NCBI GenBank assembly: GCA_025201765.1
Contig: MU623348.1
Coordinates: 62,001 to 126,000, forward strand
Direction: 5' to 3'
From: Daldinia sp. FL1419
Lineage: Eukaryota; Ascomycota; Sordariomycetes; Xylariales; Hypoxylaceae
Length of the DNA: 64,000 bases
Position 1 is the first letter of the stretch. The number at the start of each line of letters is the position of its first letter. Position numbers and translations under genes: made by a program. Below are positions 13,477 to 22,671 of this stretch, piece by piece. Below the pieces are notes generated by a model. The model ran no database searches. It had not been told where the DNA came from and saw nothing but the letters and a program-made list of their open reading frames with translations.

Positions 13477-13640
13477 TAAATTATAATATGTTATTATATT
13501 CAATAAGTAAATAGAATTATTTAAAATTTAAGAAATTTATGGATTAACCTACTCTAAATGAGGACCTAGGTTTAACCCTGATACGTACTCTAATTACATA
13601 ATAAGTCAAATAGGTGCTATAGAGTTCCTTCCTGCCAACA
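13477..13640 (-). repeat. LTR of Copia element (5' LTR relative to coding strand)
   Basis: Partner of 7250-7413. It ends in GCCAACA, where the other copy reads ATTAATA, as expected for C-to-T changes. It is followed by the ATTAT target duplication. Confidence 0.82.
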
Positions 13641-13759
13641 ATTATTAATAAACATATATTTATTTAATTTATATAAAACTTAAATATTCCCTATAAAAAT
13701 TTAAGTATTCGTTAATAAAATGGTTATTACGCTTAGCCAAATTTAGTTTAGTGTTCGAC

Positions 13760-13800
13760 CAAAATCGATTTTAGCAAAGTGGTATATATGGTCTGCCATA
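13760..13800 (-). repeat. Right terminal inverted repeat of outer element
   Basis: Inverted partner of 6498-6539. It is immediately followed by the second copy of the GCCCT target duplication (13801-13805). Confidence 0.8.
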
Positions 13801-14019
13801 GCCCTCATTATCTTCGGAATTGACCTGCGGGGAGGTAACTGCAGTAGAAGTGTTCTTGGATGTTGGATAAGAACAAGTCTTACTTCTGGACCGCAAACAA
13901 TTGCTACAGGGGTGTTGGTGGTCACAGCGGAGCGTTTTTTTCCGACAAGGTAAACAAGCAAGCGCCCGCCGAGGACGCGGATTTATTCGGGGAAACTTGG
14001 AATCCATGTGTCTTTGCAT
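13801..14019 (-). pseudogene. N-terminal fragment: Zn2Cys6 DNA-binding domain
   Basis: It starts at an ATG (14019-14017). The cluster reads C-x2-C-x6-C-x5-C-x2-C-x7-C (CLPCRKKTLRC ... PCSNC ... TC), a textbook Zn2Cys6 spacing, preceded by a basic stretch (RPRRA). Coding continues through NSEDNEG to the target duplication at 13805-13801 and then runs into transposon TIR sequence, giving a false short tail and a stop at PLC. The base composition is ordinary, so this flank escaped RIP. Confidence 0.85.
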
Positions 14020-14963
14020 GTACTAAAAATACTGACCGATCGAGTTACTGATCCAGTCATAACATTGATATTCACCCGCCTACATAGATACTTCCTTAGG
14101 TAATTCAAGTAGAAAGATGCTGGTAATAACAGTCAAGGTCAAGGGAGAATCATCCGTTTACCTATTCCTTTACCTGCCTACGTTTCGATTGGATCCGCGT
14201 CGAAATCGGAACCCGACTCCGAACCCGATTCCGTGCTTGTTAATATGAGGCTTACGTGGGTATCGTCTTCAACCTCGAGCCATTGCTCGACGTCGCTAAA
14301 AATGGATCGGGTATAGTTTCCGTAAATTGTTAATAAATACGTTACTCCAGCGTAGAATTGCAGGTGCCGAATTCGTACATTAATATCCCTAACGCCGGGA
14401 TTGCTTCTAGGATGTGGGTACCGCCTAATCGATCGCCACATAACCAACATCGTATACTATGCCTTCCAAGCGATAAATCCGATGGTTATTTTAGCTTTTA
14501 GCCTTGCATTATGAGAACAAAGCATGGCACGAATATTCCAATATTTGGTGATGGATAGTACCTACCTATGCTGGCCCTTCGGTTAGCTTGTCCTATATAA
14601 GTTGACAGTTGAGAGCGTAGTATAATGGGAGGTGGTAGGAAATCCGTGGGCCTCTATGTCCCCGTGCGCACGGTTTCGGAATGCTATAGATGTTCGAACA
14701 CGCGGAGCAACTACTGTCCGACGACACGGAGGACAATACGAAGGCCCGTCCGCCATATAACTAACCCGAGTCCCCGGTTCATAAACAGTGGCCACGCCCA
14801 ACTGGTATATAAAGTCTACCGAGCGGAACTTGCATGCTGGACTGCACGATTTATTTAAACATCATAATACCGGCGCTACCCAGAAACGAGATTCCTAGGC
14901 TAGTCGATAAATTTTGATATTTACCTACCTACCTACCTATTGTCGTAGACGAATAATTAGACT
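14020..14963. promoter_or_regulatory. Divergent promoter region, regulator pseudogene / CYP505
   Basis: This 0.94-kb stretch separates two divergently transcribed genes. A run of CTAC/CCTA tetramers lies just before the CYP505 start (about 14921-14940). CGG and CCG triplets are scattered through it, including CGG-N12-CCG at 14703-14720, which could suit a Zn2Cys6 dimer but is not unusual by chance. A minus-strand open frame at 14178-14450 (90 codons, acidic/serine-rich end) resembles nothing I know and I do not call it. Confidence 0.4.
14806..14814 (+). promoter_or_regulatory. TATA-like box upstream of CYP505
   Basis: TATATAAAG lies about 150 bp before the CYP505 ATG on the coding strand, a reasonable core-promoter distance for a fungal gene. 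Confidence 0.45.
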
Positions 14964-17900
14964 ATGACCACTACATCACCAGTCCCGATTCCGGAACCGC
15001 CGCAACTGCCCATTCTAGGGTACGTTGCTGGCGTCGACCCAGATAACGCCCTCATATCGTTTACTCGGATCTCGGAAAACTATGGAGAGATATTTCGAGC
15101 TCGAGTACCGGGGGCTAGCTTAGTCTTTGTAAGCACCCACGCCTTAGTCGACGAGTTATGCGACGAGAAGAGGTTCCAAAAGAAGCCCAACGATGTCGTA
15201 ACGCAACTTAGGGCGGGTCTTCACGATGGGTTATTTACGGCGACGAATGAGGAGCCGAACTGGGGAATCGCCCATCGTGTCCTGATGCCAGCTTTTGGAC
15301 CGAAGGGTATCCGTGACATGTTTGATGAGATGAAGGATCTGGGTTCGCAACTTGCATTGAAATGGGCTAGACACGGGTCACATGCTAGAATAAATGCTCC
15401 CGAAGACTTTACTCGGCTTACCCTTGACACGATCGCCCTTTGTTCTATGGGTTTCAGATTTAACAGCTTCTATTCCGAAAAGCTGCACCCCTTCGTTAAT
15501 TCCATGGTCGAATTCCTCCTCGAGAGTGGCCGGAGGACTCAGCGACTACCGTTGCCGTCATTCATCTACCGAACACAAGACAAGATGTATGAATCGCATA
15601 TTGCAGCCCTCGCCGAAACAGCCCAAGCGGTCCTAGATGAACGACTTGCGGACCCCGACAACGAACGTAATGACCTCCTCGCAGCGATGCTTAAAGGTCG
15701 AGATTCTCTTACCGGGCAGAAGATGAGCGACTCTTCTATCATCGACAACTTGATTACATTTTTGGTTGCTGGACACGAAACAACGTCGGGAATGTTGTCA
15801 TATGCCATGGTAAGTTTCATACCTTTTTCAGTGTCTCTGGGCCGTCGTTGCTGCTAAACATGCTAACATTCTTATAGTATAGATTATTAAAAAGCCCTGA
15901 TGCTTACCGTAAGGTGCAACAGGAAGTTGACCAAGTTGTCGGTAAAGGACCTGTCACGGTAGGGCACATGCAGAAACTACCTTATATAACAGCAGTACGT
16001 CACGTCTCTCTTAAAGAATCAAACATTTCCTCCGAAAAGTAAGGCTGATGAAAATAGGTTCTCCGCGAAGCACTACGTCTAGACTCGCCAATTCCCATAT
16101 TTTCGGTTAGCCCCGTGGAAGATACTTTACTCGGCGGGAAGTATCAAGTTCATAAAGGAGAATTTATGCAATGTCTTCTCACTAGAGCACATTTGGACCC
16201 TACTGTCTTCGAGGACCCCTTAGCTTTCAAACCGGAAAGGATGCTCGATGAAAATTTTAGTAAACTGCCAAAGAACGCATGGAAACCATTTGGCAATGGA
16301 GCTAGAGGTGTAAGAAACCTTTTTATTAGGGCACGTTTGAATTACGAACGCTCAAGTTCCGGGACTGGCCCCTTTTTTCTTATTCGGGAGTGAGGCGATA
16401 ACTAATACTAACACAATGGGCGTAGTGCATCGGCCGAGCGTTTGCAATGCAGGAAGCGATTTTAACGATGGCCATACTCTTTCAAAACTTCAACTTTATA
16501 CTGGCCGACCCAAGCTACAAGCTACGAAACAAGCAGACTTTGACCATAAAACCAGACAATTTCTTCATACGTGCCATACTGCGCGACGGCTTAGATCCTG
16601 TCAAGCTAGATCGTCGATTATCTGGATCAGAACCGGTATTGGACAAGCCCAAGGCACGTACCAATGGCATAGGCCATAAAAAGAATGGTACAGGTCAACA
16701 GATGACCATCCTGTACGGCTCCAACAGTGGTACTTGCGAGTCGATGGCTCAGCGCTTGGCTTTCGACGCTGCATCATACGGGTATAGAGTTTCTACTCTA
16801 GACTGTGTAGATTCTGCCGTGGAAAAGCTTCCCAAAAACCAGCCTGTCGTTATTATAACATCCAGTTACGAAGGGCAGCCTCCGGATAACGGAGCCCATT
16901 TCGTTTCGTGGATCAATAGTATCGAAGACAAATTAGCTCTTCAAGGATCATCTTATGTGGTTTTTGGATGTGGCCACCACGACTGGTCCCAGACGTTCCA
17001 CAGGGTTCCTAAACTCATAGACGCGAAACTGGAGGATCTCGGCGCAACTAGAATCGCGGAACTAGGTCTTGCGGATGCCGCTCAAGAAGACCCATTTGTT
17101 GCTTTCGAAACCTGGGAAGATGATGTAAGTGTTTGATACAGACTGTTGCAAGATAGAATTCCATCAAAGAAAGAAACCGTTTAGAATATTCGTAACCGCA
17201 TGGTTTCTTCAAGCTAACTTTCTCAGGTACTCTGGCCAGCGTTAACCCTGTTGGCAGCCGGCAAGGGTTCGGACGTGCTTCCGGGAGCACAGCAAGCATC
17301 TTTAACGGTGGATATATCGAATGCGCGCCCATCTATACTTAAACAAAGCGTGGAAGAAGGAAAGGTGCTTAGCACTAGATTACTTACCGCGGATGGGGAG
17401 CCTGCGAAGAAATATATCGAAATACAGCTTCCTGCTGGCGTAACGTATACGCCTGGAGATTACTTATCCGTTTTACCCATAAACCCCAAGGAAACGGTTC
17501 AAAGAGCCATGCGACGATTCGGATTGCCGGTAACGTAACCATTTTCCTCCTAGATCCGTTCTGTCTATTAATATTTTCCCGGGACCTTTGCTGAGCTTTA
17601 CTAACCCCGTCCATTACCTTTATAGTGGGATACGAGCATCAAAATATCAGGCACTGGTGTAAGGCTGCCTACTAACGAACCGGTACCTGCTAGTAGCGTA
17701 TTGAGCGATTTTATCGAACTCGCCCAGCCGGCCACCAAAAGGAACATCCTCGCCTTGGCCAATGCGTCAGAAAATGAGGAAGACGTTGTCGCTCTGAAGA
17801 AGCTGGCAGCCGAAGACTATGAGGCCGAGGTGCTCTCGAAACGGGCATCGGTGCTGGACTTGTTGGACATGTTTCCTTCAACCAACCTAGATTTGGGAGC

Positions 17901-18671
17901 CTTTTTGGCCATGCTACCGCCAATGCGGCTTCGCCAATAGTAAGTCCCCGCTGCTGTACTTCTAGAAAAGGACGCAAAATAACCAAGAAGAATAGTTCCA
18001 TCTCTTCGTCACCTTTGGACGACCCGTCAAAGGCTACCATAACGTTCTCTTTGGTCTCGGGACGTGCTAAATCCGGCCAGGGTAACTACATGGGTGTAAC
18101 AAGCTCCTATTTAAACAGTCTCGAACCTAACGATAGGCTTCGTGTATCTGTGCGACCTTCTCATATGGCATTCCATCTACCGGACGCCCCAGAGGAAACG
18201 CCACTGATTCTTATTGCGGCAGGGAGTGGTATAGCACCTTTCCGCGGCTTTATCCAGCACCGAGCCGTAATGATTAGGTCGGGCCGCAAATTAGCGTCGG
18301 CTGTGCTATACCACGGATGTAGGGAGCCGGGTAAGGATGACGTGTATTCGGCAGAGTTTATAGAATGGGAGAAAGCAGGGGCTGTAGTGGTGAAGCGAGC
18401 ATTTAGTCGAAAGCCAGAGAAATCAGGGGGGTCCAAGTACGTCCAAGACATCTTGTGGGCGGACAGGCTACGTTTCCTCCAGCTGTGGCAAGAGGGCGCA
18501 CAGCTTTACATCTGCGGCTCACGAAATATTAGCCAAGGTGTAGAGAAGGCGATTAAGAAAATACTGCAGGAAGAGTCGAAGCAGAAGGGTGAATATCTAA
18601 GCGACGAAGAAGCAAAGATACAATGGGACAAGTTGAGGAATATTCGATACGCCACTGATGTGTTTGATTAA
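14964..18671 (+). CDS. CYP505-family self-sufficient P450/reductase fusion
   Basis: A soluble P450 fused to its own NADPH reductase (P450foxy / BM3 type), expected to hydroxylate fatty acids or similar chains near the omega end. Proposed exons are 14964-15809, 15878-15994, 16058-16309, 16426-17124, 17227-17529, 17626-17939 and 17996-18671. All phases agree, giving 1068 aa, the usual family size. Visible motifs: I-helix AGHETTSG, K-helix EALR, and the heme loop FGNGARG-CIGR with Cys406 (the exon 3/4 junction falls just before it). The FMN domain begins near residue 497 (ILYGSNSGTCE). The FAD/NADPH part includes PGDYLSVLP, MRLRQYSISSSP, AAGSGIAPFRGF, LYHGCREP and a C-terminal YATDVF. No membrane anchor is present, as in the family. 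It is intact, unlike its divergent regulator. Confidence 0.93.
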
Positions 18672-18812
18672 GACGACATGTCTTACCTGTTGGAACTCAG
18701 GGGAGATGTTACGGGTACGAATCTATCCAGGGGGGATCAATACACTCAACTCCATAGAATATACTACCGCAACTAGATTGATACCTAATATATGCACATA
18801 AAATAACCGAGG

Positions 18813-20223
18813 TCAGGCTGTGGATGGGGCAAGTCTAGCAGCGACGACTGGAGAATCCTGAGTAAGCGCCTCCCAATCGTGCGCGACTAAAGCAGCATCG
18901 CGGCTCTTCAAGACTGCATCATACGTCCGAGGTCTCATCTCGGCTTCGTATGCGTCTATGGCGGCTTTTTGGTCTATTTCACCACTACGGATCTTCTTCA
19001 GCTGGTCTATTAGCAGTGCTGCGTCTAGAATCCCATGGTTGGCCCCTTCGCCGCGATACATAGTCATGGCGTGGGCGCTATCACCAGCAAGCGTTACACG
19101 TCCGTCACGGTTATTCCATTTACGGGGTGGGTAGTCCGCCAGTCGAAGAGCCGTCGTAGAACCCAGGTCGTCGGGGATATCCATTACGATGCTCCGAAGG
19201 GGTTCAGCGTAGTTTCTTGCACGCTGTTTCATCATCTGTATTCGTTCCTGGTGAGTATCTGGGATGGCATCCGTAATTGGATTTTTTACGACCCAAGACA
19301 CAAGTACTTGCGCGTCGAACGAGATTCGCCCGTCGGGCTCCTCGAAACAATCCTAACATGCTGTCAAATGGCAAGCCAAGGCTGGGGCCCGGTTTCACTC
19401 ACATGTATGCTGTACCATAGAAAGTTGCCGGTTTTCGGGTCGAGACCTTGAAATAGCAACGGGTCGAGTGCACGAACTGGGACGGCTTGCTCCGGACTAA
19501 GATGGCGTATTACACCTATAAGACTTACCGGTAAGGGGTTTAGAGCGTAGTCGTTGGGAAGGAGATGTCTCCGAACATTGCTATTATTTCCGTCGGCCCC
19601 AACCAACATTGTCCCCTCTGCGAACGTGCCATCTTCGAAGTGTATTTTGACCCCTCCGTGGACTTCTTCTACGGATGTTAACTTCTTGCCTTCCTGTACG
19701 TCGATTCCATCTTCGAGGATACTCCTTAATTTCTGTCGGTTTAATCTGAGTCGAGCTTTGGAGGGGGGAATCTTGTACCGAATCTCGCTATACGACAAGT
19801 ATCGTTAGTGTACGAGGGCTGGGAGATATTGTGGAGTAAACTGACGCTGTTTCGCAGTTTAGGAATAGGAAATTACCCGCGTCGCTCTTCAACGAACTAT
19901 CGACTACGGCCTATTGCCCATCAGCAACGAGAAATAACAGACGTCGTTCATACGTACGTCAGGAATCCTACCGGCGGCCTTGGATCCGATAGTTCTGTTT
20001 AGAGCATTTAAGCACCAATGCAACGTCAAAGCCCAACCTTCTCTACGACTTCCTATATAATAGATTAATGGTTCTACCTATAACTAGGCATAAATAGGTA
20101 GGTAGGTACAAGTCTCTTACCTTTCGTGGAACTTTCAAAGACTGTGCATGGTATATTATTCTCACGGCATCCTTGGGCTACGGTGAGACCGACGATTCCG
20201 CCACCGGCAATCAAGACATGCAT
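18813..20223 (-). CDS. FAD-dependent monooxygenase (aromatic hydroxylase type)
   Basis: Group A flavoprotein monooxygenase, salicylate-hydroxylase-like, using NAD(P)H and O2. The start is ATG 20223 (MHVLIAGGGIVGL); the frame is open upstream but has no other ATG. Exons on the minus strand are 20223-20121, 20040-19954, 19903-19846, 19787-19403 and 19352-18813. All introns are GT-AG and the phases agree, giving 390 aa. The GxGxxG nucleotide loop is at residues 7-12. The DG motif is MLVGADGNNSNVRR. The GD motif is GRVTLAGDSAHAM, followed by GEGANHGILDAALL. No signal or C-terminal membrane segment is obvious. It lies tail-to-tail with CYP505, only 141 bp away, so the two oxidases may share a pathway. 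The substrate cannot be deduced. Confidence 0.87.
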
Positions 20224-21227
20224 CTGTTTGTTGTTTGGGAGGGTTGTGCCGTTTGGTGAGATGTGAGGGGATTTAAATGTAACAGTCAAGGGTCTTTCCC
20301 TTCCATGACTTTAGCGAGGATTATAAGTCTTCTGTAAGCCTTGTAAGTTGGTACATAGTTGAAGCCCCTCCGTAAGCCGTATAATACTTCCAGCTATTAC
20401 GGTCGTCAGGGATGGGCACCTAAACCGCCTAAACCACCTGTAAATTTGATAGTCATTACTGAAGGGTATACTACAATTACATACGGTTGAATTCTTCTAA
20501 TTAGCTTTAACGTTAGTTAATTACTTAATGTATTAAGCAGCTTATATTTTCCCGGTCAAGGCGAGTTATGAATATACGTTAACTACCTAAGCTTATCCAT
20601 CTTTGGGCTATTGTACAAGTAGCTAATCTCAATAACAATCAGTTTAAGCAGTTAAAGACTTATACGCATTCTTAATTTAAAAGGTCTATTCCCTAACTTG
20701 AGTCGGCTTCTGAATTTGTCTAAAGTGTAACGTGAATGTCTCATAGGAAAATCAATAGGACAATCCTATACGCCGCAAACAAGCGTAATCAAGTTTAAAC
20801 CACACTTCCTGGTACGAGGACCGCAAGGATCGTCTCCTACCAGCCCAACTGTATACAACCACTTTCCATTTTGGATACGTCGGTATATTTTTAGGACGGT
20901 AGCCCTGCATTTGCCACTGTATTTAACAAGCAAACCATACGAGAAAAAGTAGTTGTTTACCAAGTGCTTCAACTTGTTTGGAAATGGCGTTTCGCGCTCA
21001 TTGGGTAAATTACGTAGATAATTTTGCTATGCCCGGAAACAAAATACGAGACATTCCACTGTTCTAAAGTGTTTACACCAGGTATATTAGATATATCAGT
21101 GAAGTCCTCTCGTTCTATATGACGTTTAGCAGCGATACGGGATTATTGAATACATGTCTCGTACTTTAGACAGCTAGGTAGGGGCTTATTGTTATTTTCC
21201 CGAGCTTGAAACAAACTTTAAGCTGCA
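20224..21227. other. Intergenic, divergent FMO / cutinase promoter region
   Basis: 1.0 kb without a supported gene. A minus-strand open frame at 20766-20972 translates to a protein-like end (IQNGKWLYTVGLVGDDPCG), but I cannot place it in a family and it has no exon partners. It may be a decayed gene fragment. The rest is AT-leaning, unremarkable DNA. Confidence 0.35.
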
Positions 21228-22306
21228 ATGATGCTATCTGTTACTAGAATACGCGCGGGCATTCGTGGCGTTTTATTGTCTAGCTTCGTCGCCTCTCTAT
21301 ACTTTGCATCTACATCACCAGTGTTAGCAGCGGCTGTCACAAGTCGCCGTGACACGGCAGTCTCTGTAAACGATTGGGATCTTGTGCTTCAAGGAGCCGA
21401 AGGCGCACGATGCGCAGACCTTGCGGTAATGTTCGCCCGCGGCACATTTGATAGAGGGTAAACAATTAGGCTAGAAAATTGCCGGAGACCGCGACGTGCT
21501 AATGAATTTAAATAGAAACCTAGGACCCTGGGTTGGTGGTCCATTCCGCGATGCTCTAGTCGACGCGTCAGCGGGCGTCAAGCTAGCAATTCAAGGCGTC
21601 GATACCGATAGCTACCCGGCCGATCTGGGGGGTTACATCGAAGAAGGAGGGTCAAATACTTGCGCTACGAGTATCGGAGAAAACGTACAGAAATATGTTT
21701 CGCGTTGCCCTAGTACTAGAGTTGCTATCTGGGGATGGAGGCAAGTTTAAAACACTTCAACTCTCTTCTCCATCTCCGAGCCCCGCTTTCATTTCAAGAC
21801 CGAGGCTAACACGTTTTGATAATAGCCAAGGTGCTCTATGTGCACACAAAGCACTAGGTGAACTGGGAAGCGCGGCTACGAACGTCATCGCGTTGGGAGT
21901 CTTTGGTGACCCTATTAACGTATGGCAGGATAGCATAGATTATCCCGAGATACCAAAAGACACAACCTTGTTGTCATACTGCGAAAAGACGACCCCTGAT
22001 CCTCTATGTGCCAACCCGACGGAGGACTTTCCGCAGAGTCCCAAGGCATTTATCGACAGGCTTAAGGCTATCTGGGAGGAGGTAGATACGACACATATGG
22101 ACGACGCCCAGAAAGAAGCGGTTGGTGAGCTTATAGTTGAACTCCCGAAGCAAGCTATGAAACAACTCGGTCAGATTGGTACGGATATCGTTAAGGGTCA
22201 CCTGCGACGTTGGATGCTAAGTCCTCAACATTTTTGGTACGGTATTGATGGGAAGGCAAAGACGGCCGCAGACGATCTATTCAGTCTATATCACGATGGA
22301 GTATAG
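21228..22306 (+). CDS. Secreted cutinase-like serine esterase with C-terminal extension
   Basis: Cutinase family (CE5) alpha/beta hydrolase, expected to be secreted. Exons are 21228-21457, 21516-21740 and 21826-22306, giving 311 aa. The N-terminus is hydrophobic, ending ...SPVLAAA, a likely signal peptide. The core matches the family: RCADLAVMFARGTFDRG, NLGPWVGGPF, AIQGVDTDSYPAD, GENVQKYVSRCPSTRVAIWGWSQGA. The nucleophile Ser152 codon is split by intron 2, whose donor is GC (AG|GCAAGT) rather than GT. The catalytic Asp is plausible in TPDPLC, but no His follows at the usual spacing. About 100 residues extend past the usual cutinase end, without a recognised domain. It could be an esterase with a relocated His, or inactive. 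Confidence 0.8.
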
Positions 22307-22671
22307 GTAGCTACGGTTAGAGAATTAAAGGTTTAACGTTGTAGGCTTAATTATAAGTACGTAGGTTTAGAATATACCCAGGTACCTTATGAAACCTACT
22401 AATAATAATTCCTAATGGGAGGTAGCGCCTAGGCATTGTAGGTGTACATGTTAGCGCTGGTACACGCCAAGGTAGCTAATCTTATCGATAAGGAATATAT
22501 ATAGCTCGTAGGTAACTAAGATGTACAACTTGGAACTCTCCCTACATGAATGATTTGCCGGACTGTAGGTAATCAACCCTTCGCCAAACTACAACATCTC
22601 ATTCAATAAGCTAAGCTTGGAGGGACTTATTCAACAAACAGGACTCCGAGTAATATCCTGCCTATGCTTTC
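22307..22671. other. Intergenic, no gene seen
   Basis: 365 bp between same-strand genes. It contains several GTAGGT / GGTACCT strings common in this genome's intergenic DNA and nothing else I can name. Confidence 0.4.

Larger units (their letters stand above)
7250..13640 (-). mobile_element. RIP-degraded Ty1/Copia LTR retrotransposon
   Basis: Two 164-bp direct repeats (7250-7413 and 13477-13640) bound 6.39 kb of AT-rich DNA, with a matching 5-bp duplication ATTAT just outside (7245-7249 and 13641-13645). The LTR ends are TG (left copy) and CA (right copy); the other two ends are the RIP products TA and TA. Minus-strand protein fossils appear in Copia order: a Gag-like start near 12602, a degraded CCHC knuckle near 11690-11649, and a degraded reverse-transcriptase YVDD box near 8849-8838. 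All frames are broken, so the element is dead. Confidence 0.82.
6498..13800. mobile_element. Outer TIR element inserted in the transcription-factor gene
   Basis: The two ends are imperfect inverted repeats of about 40 bp. The left begins TATGGCGGACCATAAGAGCT at 6498 and the right, read on the minus strand from 13800, begins TATGGCAGACCATATATACC. Both continue through a CACTTTGC-like block to AAATC-GATTTT. Most differences are C/T or G/A, as RIP would make. The flanks carry a perfect direct 5-bp duplication GCCCT. Without the nested Copia element it would be only about 0.9 kb, so it is probably a non-autonomous DNA transposon. I see no transposase. I cannot assign a superfamily; a 5-bp duplication excludes Tc1/mariner and is atypical for hAT (8 bp). 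Confidence 0.8.
4458..14019 (-). pseudogene. Zn2Cys6 transcription factor split by nested transposons
   Basis: A fungal binuclear-zinc-cluster regulator broken into two pieces. The N-terminal piece (14019-13801) carries the Zn2Cys6 DNA-binding domain. The C-terminal piece (6497-4458) carries the fungal middle homology region. Between them sits a 7.3-kb insertion, 6498-13800, flanked by a perfect 5-bp duplication GCCCT (6493-6497 and 13801-13805). Removing the insertion and one duplication copy keeps the frame: 219 + 265 nt, then an intron (6227-6113, GTAAAA...TTTAG), then 1655 nt, about 712 codons, a normal size for the family. A second lesion is an in-frame TAG at 5073-5075 inside a conserved stretch (KDPA-stop-FHCSR), with reading continuing open to 4458. 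The gene is divergent from the CYP505 gene at 14964, so it may once have regulated that locus. It is very probably non-functional. Confidence 0.86.

Noticed and set aside
13743..13961. Minus-strand frame overlapping the zinc-cluster fragment
   Set aside because: It is a shifted frame of the Zn2Cys6 exon; the other frame has the perfect Cys spacing.
14178..14450. 90-codon minus-strand frame in the divergent promoter
   Set aside because: No recognisable domain and only a serine/acid-rich end; it lies in promoter DNA. Kept only as a remark.
20766..20972. Possible gene relic with IQNGKWLYTVGLVGDD
   Set aside because: The translation looks protein-like, but I cannot name a family and there are no neighbouring exons.
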